This document shows, one piece after another, positions 1-5,293 of a stretch of DNA of 9,315 nt. Position 1 is the first letter of the stretch, and the number at the start of each line of letters is the position of its first letter. A program made the translations under genes and the position numbers. The DNA is from Prevotella sp. UBA2754 (GTDB lineage: Bacteria > Bacteroidota > Bacteroidia > Bacteroidales > Bacteroidaceae): NCBI GenBank assembly GCA_002353295.1, contig DEJG01000017.1, positions 1 through 9,315 of the forward strand, given 5' to 3'. The notes beneath the pieces were generated by a model that worked only from the letters and a program-made list of their open reading frames with translations, ran no database searches and was not told the origin of the DNA.

Positions 1-51
1 ATCAAACATTGTTGGGAACCAACCATTGCTTTTCATTAATCCGTTCAACAT
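1..51 (-). CDS. Probable Hsp20 small heat-shock protein, N-terminus only (partial)
   Basis: Only the first 17 codons are inside the window: the frame reads leftwards from the ATG at 51-49 and is open to position 1. It gives MLNGLMKSNGWFPTMFD. The pattern W-F-P-T-M-F-D resembles the N-terminus of Bacteroidales Hsp20/alpha-crystallin chaperones, which often begin with a short basic stretch and then W-L-P-S-I-F-N/D. Hsp20 proteins are ATP-independent cytoplasmic holdases that bind unfolding proteins. The start is well supported: AGGAGGT lies 7 nt upstream on the minus strand, a notably strong Shine-Dalgarno for this phylum. No TAnnTTTG promoter box is visible in the 70 nt upstream, so an alternative sigma factor or a more distant promoter is possible. 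The family call rests on very few residues and could be wrong; that a gene starts here is more certain. Confidence 0.5.
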   Translation of the reverse strand, partial: MLNGLMKSNGWFPTMFD

Positions 52-54
52 AAT

Positions 55-61
55 CAATACC
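55..61 (-). promoter_or_regulatory. Strong Shine-Dalgarno before the leftmost minus-strand gene
   Basis: AGGAGGT on the minus strand, about 7 nt before the ATG at 51-49. It fixes the start of the partial gene. It stands out because most other starts in this window have no such motif. Confidence 0.7.
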
Positions 62-195
62 TCCTAATTATATTTTTAAATTTGACATTTTGTTACTTGA
101 TTGCCTCTGCTTATTCCCGAGCAAGCTCGCCTACCCGTGGCCTTTCGCTTCGGCTCTCACTAACAGATAAGCAAAGTACATGCCGACAGAAAGAA

Positions 196-237
196 TCCGT
201 GCCAGAATGACAATCGCTGAAGTCAAACTGGCACGGA
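196..237 (-). terminator. Long hairpin downstream of the YccF-like gene, probable terminator
   Basis: TCCGTGCCAG (196-205) pairs perfectly with CTGGCACGGA (228-237). Inside, after symmetric AA/AA internal loops, TGAC (208-211) pairs with GTCA (222-225), leaving a 10-nt loop. On the minus strand the hairpin begins 44 nt after the YccF-like stop and is followed by TTCTTTCT, a short, interrupted U-rich tail. That fits termination of the minus-strand transcript, although the tail is weaker than a classic one. It could also serve as a processing or protein-binding site in the leader of the downstream gene. Confidence 0.55.
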
Positions 238-239
238 AT

Positions 240-286
240 TTAAACTCGCTTAAACTATACTGACAGTTTATTAAACTCGGTTAAAC
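240..286. repeat. Pair of 16-bp direct repeats, TTAAACTCG(C/G)TTAAAC
   Basis: TTAAACTCGCTTAAAC (240-255) and TTAAACTCGGTTAAAC (271-286) differ at one base and start 31 bp apart, about three helical turns. Each copy is itself a direct repeat of TTAAAC around a 4-bp spacer. The second copy overlaps the stop codon of the YccF-like gene. They lie about 190-235 bp upstream of the start at 51, so they could be operator sites for that gene, but their function is unknown. Confidence 0.6.
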
Positions 287-469
287 AATGAGGTGTTGAC
301 TTAATTCTTTCCCAAAAGGTGAAAGAGCTAGCTTTGCCAGCCTAAAGTGCATCTTTCCGAATGGGATGCCAATGATGGTGATCATCAGTATCAGTCCTGC
401 GATGAAATACTCCAAGGCTATATGCAAGCCTCCGAATACGACCCAGATGATGTTTCCTAACGTCTTCAT
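281..469 (-). CDS. YccF-family inner-membrane protein, single-domain form
   Basis: A 62-residue membrane protein. It matches the YccF (DUF307) domain pattern: an N-terminal T-L-x-N-I-I-W, a glycine pair near residue 14, then I-T-I-I-G-I-P-F-G around residues 30-38 and K-L-A-L-x-P-F-G around residues 46-53. Two hydrophobic segments (about 6-20 and 22-36) predict an inner-membrane location. Enterobacterial YccF has about 148 residues and two copies of this domain; this protein has one copy and stops soon after the P-F-G motif. The molecular function of the family is not established. The ATG at 469 is preceded by AAAAGGAAA about 8 nt upstream, which supports this start. A terminator between it and the upstream small membrane gene suggests it has its own transcript. 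Confidence 0.85.
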   Translation of the reverse strand: MKTLGNIIWVVFGGLHIALEYFIAGLILMITIIGIPFGKMHFRLAKLALSPFGKELSQHLIV

Positions 470-512
470 TGATTTGATTTCCTTTTAAAAGTTTCTATCT
501 GTTAGACGCATG

Positions 513-532
513 AAAAACAAGAAAAGTTCTTG
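513..532 (-). terminator. Rho-independent terminator after the two-helix membrane gene
   Basis: On the minus strand CAAGAA-CTT-TTCTTG forms a 6-bp stem (532-518) followed directly by TTTTT (517-513). It lies 29 nt after the stop codon of the small membrane protein and before the YccF-like gene, so it should end the CDF transporter/small-protein transcript. Further small stems lie just upstream around 532-556 (CTTGC/GCAAG and CGGC/GCCG). Confidence 0.65.
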
Positions 533-560
533 CTTAGGCAAGCGGCAAAGCCGAGTGGCA

Positions 561-764
561 TCATTCTTCTTTTGTAAATTTGTAAATTGCCCACGTAGGA
601 AGGATGACCAATAGCAGCAAAGCAATCTCGACAAAGATATACGAGCTGAAATAATCAACCAATGTCTGGAAATTCAGAATACCATCAACAAGAAAGACCA
701 GAAGCGTGAGCCAACATAGTAAGAATATGCCAGCATACTTGATCTTTCGTTTCTTCAGCTTCAT
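561..764 (-). CDS. Small two-helix membrane protein of unknown function
   Basis: A 67-residue protein not recognised as a named family. It begins with a very basic stretch, MKLKKRKIK. Two hydrophobic segments follow, about residues 11-28 and 43-60, and it ends in a charged tail, KFTKEE. The basic N-terminus predicts that both ends are cytoplasmic. The frame is open further upstream to a TTG at 800, but the ATG at 764 is preferred because it directly precedes the basic start of the first helix. No Shine-Dalgarno is visible for either start. It starts 45 nt after the CDF transporter stop on the same strand, with no terminator between, so the two are probably cotranscribed. A role linked to the transporter is only a guess from position. 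Confidence 0.6.
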   Translation of the reverse strand: MKLKKRKIKYAGIFLLCWLTLLVFLVDGILNFQTLVDYFSSYIFVEIALLLLVILPTWAIYKFTKEE

Positions 765-809
765 GATGTGATATTGAAATTGATGATCCGCTATCAGCAA
801 AATTGGAAT

Positions 810-1913
810 TTACTCGCTAAAATTATGGTCAACTATTATATCCAGATGTACTCCAGGCACTAAAGGCTGAATGTCACTGATGAGCTGGCTGACTAAGGCC
901 TTCTCATCGTGGACGGCAATGTCAGGGACAACATCAACGGAAATTGTATTCTCCTTTTCTGAATAATAGAAGCCATGAACCTGAACAATATCCTTGCGCG
1001 AGTGAAGAGCCTGCAAGACCTTCGTCTGCAACTCTGCCCGCTTGTTGTCGCCTGTTGCAATGGCATAGATACCAACGGTCAGAATGATACCGTGACGCGC
1101 CAACATCTGCATGGTAATCTTGCGAGTGAGTCCGTGGATTTCGTGAGCCGACATCGTGTCATAAACGTTGATGTGCAGCGAGCCTATCTTCATATCCGGG
1201 CCATAATTGTGGAGTATCAGATCATAAACTCCATGCACTCCCTCAAATTCAGAGACCTCCTTCTTGATTTGATTGGTGAGCTCAACGGGAATACTGGTGC
1301 CTAACAGTTCGTTGACAGGCGAGGACAGCATTTCGATACCGGCCTTGATGATGACAATGGAAATGAGAACACCGAGAATACCATCGAGCGAAATGCCCCA
1401 CAACAGCATAACACCAGCCGAGACAAGCGTAGTCAGGGTTATAATGGCATCAAACAAGGCATCTGATCCTGAGGCTATCAGCGCATCACTGTTCAATTGC
1501 ACGCCCTTGTTCTTGACATACCTGCCCAGCACCAGTTTCACGATAATGGCTACAGCAATGACGATGAGTGTAGTATGGGTGTATTCCGGTTGTGTCGGAT
1601 TGAGAATCTTCTTTGCTGACTCGAAGAGTGAGGTGACACCCGCCGACAAAACGATGACGGCTATGATGATAGCACTGAAATACTCTATGCGCCCATGACC
1701 GAAGGGATGCTTCCTGTCGGCTGGGCGTTGTGACAGTTTAGTGCCGACAATGGTGATGACGCTCGACAACGCATCGCTGAGATTATTAACCGCATCCATC
1801 ACAATAGCGACAGAATTTGCCAGAAGGCCTACTGCCGCCTTGAAACCTGCCAGAAAGACATTGGCAACTATGCCTATCCAACTAGTCCGAATGATTTGAG
1901 AATTACGATTCAT
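810..1913 (-). CDS. Cation diffusion facilitator (CDF) family efflux transporter, predicted Mn-type metal site
   Basis: A 367-residue inner-membrane metal/proton antiporter of the CDF family, which exports divalent cations from the cytoplasm. Six transmembrane segments lie in the first 205 residues. The family signature after helix 2 is present as HPFGHGR (69-75). The transport-site ligands read N43-x3-D47 in helix 2 and D151-x3-D155 in helix 5. Zinc transporters usually have H/D-x3-D and H-x3-D there; the N-D-D-D set is the one described for manganese exporters such as pneumococcal MntE, so manganese (or iron) is the more likely substrate. After the usual cytoplasmic dimerisation domain (about 206-290) comes an extra region of about 75 residues (293-367), making the protein longer than the roughly 300-residue norm. 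The ATG at 1913 has only a weak upstream purine tract. The gene heads a minus-strand unit with the small membrane protein and is divergent from the FKBP gene. Confidence 0.95.
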   Translation of the reverse strand: MNRNSQIIRTSWIGIVANVFLAGFKAAVGLLANSVAIVMDAVNNLSDALSSVITIVGTKLSQRPADRKHPFGHGRIEYFSAIIIAVIVLSAGVTSLFESAKKILNPTQPEYTHTTLIVIAVAIIVKLVLGRYVKNKGVQLNSDALIASGSDALFDAIITLTTLVSAGVMLLWGISLDGILGVLISIVIIKAGIEMLSSPVNELLGTSIPVELTNQIKKEVSEFEGVHGVYDLILHNYGPDMKIGSLHINVYDTMSAHEIHGLTRKITMQMLARHGIILTVGIYAIATGDNKRAELQTKVLQALHSRKDIVQVHGFYYSEKENTISVDVVPDIAVHDEKALVSQLISDIQPLVPGVHLDIIVDHNFSE

Positions 1914-1920
1914 GTAAATT

Positions 1921-1993
1921 CCGATTTATCTGCCTTATTATTAAACAATGTTGCAAAATTAGTCATTTCTGATAAATATCGGAGATAAATCCG
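1921..1993. promoter_or_regulatory. Inverted GATAAAT/ATTTATC motifs in the divergent promoter region
   Basis: CCGATTTATC (1921-1930) is an inverted match to GATAAATCCG (1984-1993) at 9 of 10 positions. A third related copy, GATAAATATCGG, lies at 1971-1982. They flank both predicted promoter boxes between the CDF transporter and FKBP genes. This arrangement would suit a shared regulator, for example a metal-responsive repressor, but no known operator consensus is recognised. Confidence 0.35.
1954..1961 (-). promoter_or_regulatory. Promoter -7 box for the CDF transporter
   Basis: TAATTTTG on the minus strand fits the Bacteroidetes -7 consensus TAnnTTTG. It lies 41 nt upstream of the CDF transporter ATG. 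No clear -33 TTTG is visible about 20 nt upstream, so this is a partial match. Confidence 0.55.
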
Positions 1994-2001
1994 TAACTTT
2001 G
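1994..2001 (+). promoter_or_regulatory. Promoter -7 box for the FKBP gene cluster
   Basis: TAACTTTG fits TAnnTTTG and lies 21 nt before the FKBP ATG at 2023, which implies a very short leader. No clear -33 box precedes it. Confidence 0.6.
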
Positions 2002-2022
2002 TGCCTGAATTTAGGATGATTT

Positions 2023-2421
2023 ATGAATAAACGGGAGTACATACAGGCAAATAAGGACTGGCTGGAAGCCAAGTCGAAGGAGGATGGAGTCAAGGCTCTG
2101 CCCAAGGGAATCTACTACAAAGTGCTGAGTGAGGGCAACAAGAATAGTGTCACACCGACAGTTCGGAGTATCATTACGGCGCACTATACGGGTAAGACCA
2201 TCGACGGCAAACAGTTCGACAGCAGCCGTGGCGGTGTGCCATTGGCTTGCCGACTCTGTGACTTGATTGAGGGCTGGATTATCGCCATGCAGCAGATGCA
2301 CATTGGAGACAAATGGGAGATATACATTCCTGCCGAAATGGGCTATGGCAAATTCTCACAGCCCGGCATTCCTGGTGGCTCCACACTCATTTTTGAAATA
2401 GAACTGTTAGGAATAGCATGA
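2023..2421 (+). CDS. FKBP-type peptidyl-prolyl cis-trans isomerase
   Basis: A 132-residue cytoplasmic enzyme that isomerises X-Pro peptide bonds during protein folding. It consists of a short helical N-terminal extension (1-25) and one FKBP domain (about 28-131). Conserved FKBP pocket residues are visible: Y55 in H-Y-T-G, F65 and D66 in F-D-S-S, L81/I82 and W85 in D-L-I-E-G-W, Y108 in G-Y-G, and F124 in the closing T-L-I-F-E-I-E-L-L. There is no signal peptide and no dimerisation domain of the FkpA/Mip kind. The ATG at 2023 is preceded by TTTAGGATGA, a weak ribosome site. It is the first gene of a plus-strand cluster that continues to the aldo/keto reductase. Several paralogues per genome are usual in Bacteroidales, so no gene symbol is given. 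Confidence 0.95.
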   Translation: MNKREYIQANKDWLEAKSKEDGVKALPKGIYYKVLSEGNKNSVTPTVRSIITAHYTGKTIDGKQFDSSRGGVPLACRLCDLIEGWIIAMQQMHIGDKWEIYIPAEMGYGKFSQPGIPGGSTLIFEIELLGIA

Positions 2422-2433
2422 TGGAACTATTCG

Positions 2434-2562
2434 ATGAAGAAAATCGCCGAAAAACATCTGCTTTCTGAAAGTCGTGTACTGAAGATAGTACGCGAGTCTG
2501 AACGCAAACTTCAATTCAGCGATGATGCCATTGAAATCTGGAAATACTTATACAGAAGATAA
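2434..2562 (+). CDS. Possible 42-residue protein of unknown function
   Basis: An ORF from the ATG at 2434 to the TAA at 2562, in the gap between the FKBP and exported-protein genes. The product begins MKKIAEKHLLSESRVLKIVR and ends in A-I-E-I-W-K-Y-L-Y-R-R. It is mostly helical, basic, without cysteines or a membrane segment. It starts 13 nt after the FKBP stop and ends 35 nt before the preferred start of the next gene, so it fits neatly in the cluster. No Shine-Dalgarno is seen. An overlapping 16-codon ORF starts at 2420. The family is not recognised. It may be a real small protein or a remnant. Confidence 0.4.
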   Translation: MKKIAEKHLLSESRVLKIVRESERKLQFSDDAIEIWKYLYRR

Positions 2563-2597
2563 AAGACATGGGTAATATAAAGGGAGAATCAGAGTCA

Positions 2598-3227
2598 ATG
2601 AAAAAGATAGCACTCATTACCATCAGCCTCCTATGTTCAATAGTAATTCTGGCACAGGGCGTTAAGGGCTTCGTCAACAAACAACTACAGACTTATCCGC
2701 AGTTGCGGTTGCTCGACCTGTATAAGTCGTGCTTTCAGGACTACATGGGGGCAGAGCATCTTGTGTCGGACAGACAAAGGGTGAAGGCTTATTTGGATGA
2801 TGAGCTGAATACTACCAGCATAGATGACCTGATGCCCTGGAACTATGAGCCTTGCGGCATAGACAGCAATTATTATCGTGTCAGTATCAGAACGATCAAG
2901 GAGTCTGTTATATCAGAGGATTTGCTATTGGATGCCTTTATTCGTAGTGCAAACAGCAAGAAACGTCCTACTGTAGATTCTTGGAGAGACCGATGGCACG
3001 TGATTATTGGCACAATTGACAAGATGCAACTTGAACTCCCTTATTATCAGCAGGACAAAGCTTTCATTGACAGCATCCTGTCAGTCGGCAGATATGCCAT
3101 CAGCCATTCTCCAGAGTATCGTGAGGCATACCATCCACACTATAGGATAGTAGAACGTGGTATCTTCGAACGAGAGTTAAAACCATTGATAGAGAAAAAT
3201 TGTTATGGAATACAAAGTTTTGAATAA
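2598..3227 (+). CDS. Exported protein of unknown function
   Basis: A 209-residue protein with a clear type I signal peptide: M-K-K, a hydrophobic core about residues 4-18, and a likely cleavage after L-A (18-19), giving a mature protein beginning Q-G. The cysteine at 13 is not in a lipobox, so a lipoprotein is unlikely. The mature part is soluble and mixed alpha/beta, with notable conserved-looking stretches such as W-R-D-R-W and A-Y-H-P-H-Y-R-I-V-E-R-G-I-F-E-R-E near the end. The histidine/arginine-rich block could be a ligand site, but no fold or function is recognised. The frame is open upstream to an ATG at 2568. The ATG at 2598 is preferred because it begins the signal peptide, with AGGGAG upstream. 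Its last 23 bases overlap the start of the aldo/keto reductase, suggesting translational coupling. Confidence 0.8.
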   Translation: MKKIALITISLLCSIVILAQGVKGFVNKQLQTYPQLRLLDLYKSCFQDYMGAEHLVSDRQRVKAYLDDELNTTSIDDLMPWNYEPCGIDSNYYRVSIRTIKESVISEDLLLDAFIRSANSKKRPTVDSWRDRWHVIIGTIDKMQLELPYYQQDKAFIDSILSVGRYAISHSPEYREAYHPHYRIVERGIFERELKPLIEKNCYGIQSFE

Positions 3228-4038
3228 TGGCCTGCGGATGCCGATGGTTGGTCTGGGTGTCTATAATATCTCTGAGAGAGAAACCCAGCGAGTTGTTGAA
3301 GATGCCATATCGGTAGGCTATAGGAGCATAGATACGGCTGCTATGTATTACAACGAGAAGGGTGTGGGAAATGCAGTCAGGAAGTGTGGTGTTCCCCGTG
3401 GAGAATTGTTCATCACGACCAAGATATGCGATTCCTGCTATACGAAGGAGGAAACCTTGCGTACAGTTGACCATTCCATGAAGCAGCTGGGGCTGGACTA
3501 TGTGGACTTGATGCTGATTCACTGGCCTGTCGGAAATCCAACAGTCATGTGGCACACGCTTGAAGAACTCTATGAACAAGGTTTGTTCAAAGCCATTGGC
3601 ATATCAAACTTCTATCCCAACACCTTTCCGAAAATTGTAGATGATGCAAAGGTGATGCCTGTCGTGAATCAGTGCGAGACCCATGTACTCTATCAGCAGC
3701 GGAAGATGCTGGAATACCTGAAGCCGTACAACACGGCTTTGGAAGCATGGAGTCCACTGGCAGAGGGGAAACACGGCATCTTCAGGAACAAGTCCTTGCT
3801 AAGTATTGGCGAGAAATACGGTAAGACTTCTGCTCAGGTAGCCTTGAAGTTCCTGATTCAGAATGACATTATCATTATCCCCAAGACTACCCATAGGGAA
3901 AGGATGATTGAAAACATCAATCTCTTTGACTTTACACTGACAGATGACGACCTCCGTGAGATTCGCCTTCTTGATACAGGCAGGAATGTAACAGGCTGGC
4001 CGTCGGATGCACTTATATATAATCCTGAAAACAGATGA
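3205..4038 (+). CDS. Aldo/keto reductase
   Basis: A 277-residue cytoplasmic NADPH-dependent oxidoreductase that reduces aldehydes or ketones to alcohols, of the 2,5-diketo-gluconate-reductase-like bacterial group. The catalytic tetrad is complete: D43, Y48 (in D-T-A-A-M-Y-Y), K73 (in I-T-T-K) and H106 (in L-I-H-W-P). The substrate-independent fold motifs G-I-S-N-F and the cofactor-binding stretch I-I-P-K-T-T-H-R-E-R-M-I-E-N near residue 225 are present, the latter pointing to NADPH. Length is normal for the family. The start at 3205 lies inside the upstream gene's last codons, in a different frame, so translation is probably coupled. The physiological substrate cannot be told from sequence. 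No convincing terminator follows; a weak GAAC/GTTC stem before TTTTATTTTT at about 4117-4140 is the best candidate. Confidence 0.97.
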   Translation: MEYKVLNNGLRMPMVGLGVYNISERETQRVVEDAISVGYRSIDTAAMYYNEKGVGNAVRKCGVPRGELFITTKICDSCYTKEETLRTVDHSMKQLGLDYVDLMLIHWPVGNPTVMWHTLEELYEQGLFKAIGISNFYPNTFPKIVDDAKVMPVVNQCETHVLYQQRKMLEYLKPYNTALEAWSPLAEGKHGIFRNKSLLSIGEKYGKTSAQVALKFLIQNDIIIIPKTTHRERMIENINLFDFTLTDDDLREIRLLDTGRNVTGWPSDALIYNPENR

Positions 4039-4315
4039 ACTAATGGAAGACATAGAACGATATGCTTGTCAACCAATTTCCAGTTCCTGCAGATTATGAC
4101 GGTATAGGCTCGAAGGGAACAAAGTTCGTGTTTTATTTTTGATTCTTCGACCATCGGAGATACCTTGTAACGGGGCGAGACTCTTTGTGAGGCTTGTCCC
4201 GCAAGGCTGCGACCAGCGACGGGAGCAGCCGACGGACTGCGAGGGAAAAGAATAATGCCCGACACCGCTACCTCTCTCGATAGCCATGCCGGGCTGATGT
4301 TTCATAGTGCAGATT
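4039..4315. other. Gene-free stretch with a GC-rich, potentially structured segment
   Basis: No convincing gene is seen on either strand. Short frames occur, such as 26 codons from the ATG at 4062. The part from about 4160 to 4300 is clearly more GC-rich than its surroundings and can form several stems: CTTG/CAAG (4193-4196 with 4202-4205), GGCTGC/GCAGCC (4205-4210 with 4225-4230) and GCCCG/CGGGC (4257-4261 with 4290-4294). It may be a non-coding RNA, a remnant of a degraded gene, or an interspersed repeat. A minus-strand frame covers 4305-4069, but it has no recognisable domain and no promoter. Confidence 0.4.
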
Positions 4316-4810
4316 TTATTTCTTCAAGAACTCATAGCCAAAACGACAGCGAAGGCACTGATGCTTGTTGCAATACTCGCGCTGAAGTTGGATTAACGAC
4401 TGCGAATCCCCTGCGTTCATTGACCTCACACCCAACTGCTCCCAATATTTGGTAATCTCGTTCCGCTCAGCCTTGCACTGCTCCATCAAGTCGAAAGCAA
4501 GGTCACAATAGTCCTCACGTGCCTTGACTCGCCCATAGGCAAACAACGTCGGCACCACGGCATTGATGACTATGAGGTTCAGCCGCTCGTCGGTCAGTTC
4601 ACGCTCACTCTTCTTGATAGTTTGCCCAAACCGATAATTAGGGAGAAGTCCGTCACGCTCGATAAGCACCCGCTTAATGAGGAATTGATAAAAGATCGAG
4701 GTCAGTTGGCGGGCTTCTTCATGCCTTTTAGCAATAATCCATTGATCTTGCGCTGCCCCTGTTTGTCGTAGTGAAATGCAACTCGGAAATGGCAATTCAG
4801 AGGTATGCAC
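4316..4810 (-). pseudogene. C-terminal remnant of a DUF2851 family protein
   Basis: The frame ends with features of the C-terminus of Bacteroidetes DUF2851 proteins: I-N-A-V-V-P-T-L-F-A-Y-G-R, then N-A-G-D-S-Q-S-L-I-Q-L, and the cysteine pair E-Y-C-x6-C-L-R-C-R-F-G-Y-E. Intact members have about 420-430 residues. Here only about 108 residues (4639-4316, from N-Y-R-F-G onwards) look like the family. The frame stays open to a GTG at 4810, but that upstream part does not resemble DUF2851, and no promoter or ribosome site is visible. I infer that the N-terminal three quarters were lost by deletion or rearrangement. The function of the family is unknown. An alternative is a truncated but expressed protein. 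Confidence 0.65.
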
Positions 4811-4993
4811 AATACCGATTAGGAAAATTTAACAGCCGAAAAACCGCCATAAATCAAGAGGAATCAGAATTAGCGTATCGTTTAAACGAACCATCAGCCG
4901 ATAGTCTAAGAATGCTTATAATGTCAAGTTTTCGGTTCCCTCAGAGGGCAGTCATTGTACACCATTTGTTCACACGGTCAAAATCCGAGCATG
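4811..4993. other. Gene-free stretch left of the tRNA fragment
   Basis: No gene is supported. Minus-strand frames show short open stretches broken by stops (for example TGA near 4944 and TAA near 4829), suggesting decayed sequence. It contains ATTTGTTCACACGG at 4964-4977, which matches 13 of 14 bases of the repeat found upstream of the integrase. Confidence 0.4.
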
Positions 4994-5025
4994 AAAAAAG
5001 GAGTTGCGATTTCTCGTAACTCCTT
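4994..5025 (-). terminator. Terminator of the former tRNA-Asn gene
   Basis: On the minus strand AAGGAGTT (5025-5018) pairs with AACTCCTT (5005-4998), the stem extending through CG/CG past one mismatch, and is followed by a run of six T (4999-4994). It begins 9 nt after the CCA of the tRNA fragment, as expected for a tRNA transcript terminator. It remains on the chromosomal side of the integration point. Confidence 0.8.
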
Positions 5026-5033
5026 GAGTTCTT

Positions 5034-5078
5034 TGGCGCTTCAGGATGGGCTTGAACCAACGACCCCCTGATTAACAG
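5034..5078 (-). other. 3' half of a tRNA-Asn gene, attachment site of the integrative element
   Basis: Read on the minus strand this is canonical tRNA from position 32 to the end: anticodon loop CTGTTAA (anticodon GTT, Asn), 3' anticodon stem TCAGG, 5-nt variable loop GGGTC, T-stem GTTGG, T-loop TTCAAGC, T-stem CCATC, 3' acceptor strand CTGAAGC, discriminator G and encoded CCA. The T-stem has one T-T mismatch. Upstream of position 32 the sequence turns into T/A-rich DNA that cannot form the 5' anticodon stem, D-arm or acceptor strand. So the gene is cut at the anticodon loop. With the integrase about 215 bp to the right, this is best read as an attachment junction, with the element to the right and the chromosome to the left. 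A complete tRNA-Asn is expected at the far end. Confidence 0.85.
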
Positions 5079-5118
5079 TTAAAAAATGTAATATTTTGTG
5101 ATATTTGCTTTATGTTTA

Positions 5119-5150
5119 TTTGGTTGATTCACAGAAAGTTAGTAATTTTG
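5119..5150 (+). promoter_or_regulatory. Integrase promoter
   Basis: TTTG (5119-5122), 20 nt, then TAATTTTG (5143-5150): a full match to the Bacteroidetes vegetative promoter. It lies about 145 nt upstream of the integrase start, so the leader contains both 20-bp direct repeats. Binding of integrase there could repress its own synthesis. Confidence 0.75.
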
Positions 5151-5195
5151 CAGCATCTTATGATACTCTATGATTTTGCTTAATTACGAGAATAA

Positions 5196-5283
5196 ATAAC
5201 CAAAATTTGTTCAGACGGATTGTCAATAAATAAAGGGGTTTCAGAAGATTTGAGTGAATTGAGATAACCAAAATTTGTTCAGA
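5196..5283. repeat. Two identical 20-bp direct repeats, candidate integrase arm sites
   Basis: ATAACCAAAATTTGTTCAGA occurs at 5196-5215 and again, identical, at 5264-5283, 68 bp apart. Both lie between the tRNA junction and the integrase gene; the second ends 10 bp before the first ATG. Position and perfect identity suggest arm-type sites bound by the integrase N-terminal domain, or sites of an accessory recombination protein. A degenerate copy lies at 4964-4977. Confidence 0.75.
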
Positions 5284-5293
5284 TTTGATAAAA

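Noticed and set aside
764..800. TTG start at 800 for the small two-helix membrane protein
   Set aside because: The ATG at 764 begins a typical basic N-terminus before the first helix; the 12 extra residues add nothing recognisable.
975..1698. Plus-strand open frames opposite the CDF transporter
   Set aside because: They are composition shadows of a gene with clear CDF signatures on the other strand.
3100..3579. Minus-strand open frame of about 159 codons opposite the exported protein and aldo/keto reductase
   Set aside because: It is antisense to two well-supported genes and shows no family features.
4771..5019. Plus-strand open frame of about 82 codons
   Set aside because: It runs through the tRNA terminator hairpin, has no promoter or ribosome site, and no recognisable domain.
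5034..5100. Intact tRNA-Asn gene
   Set aside because: No 5' acceptor strand, D-arm or 5' anticodon stem exists upstream of the anticodon loop on the minus strand; only the 3' half is present.
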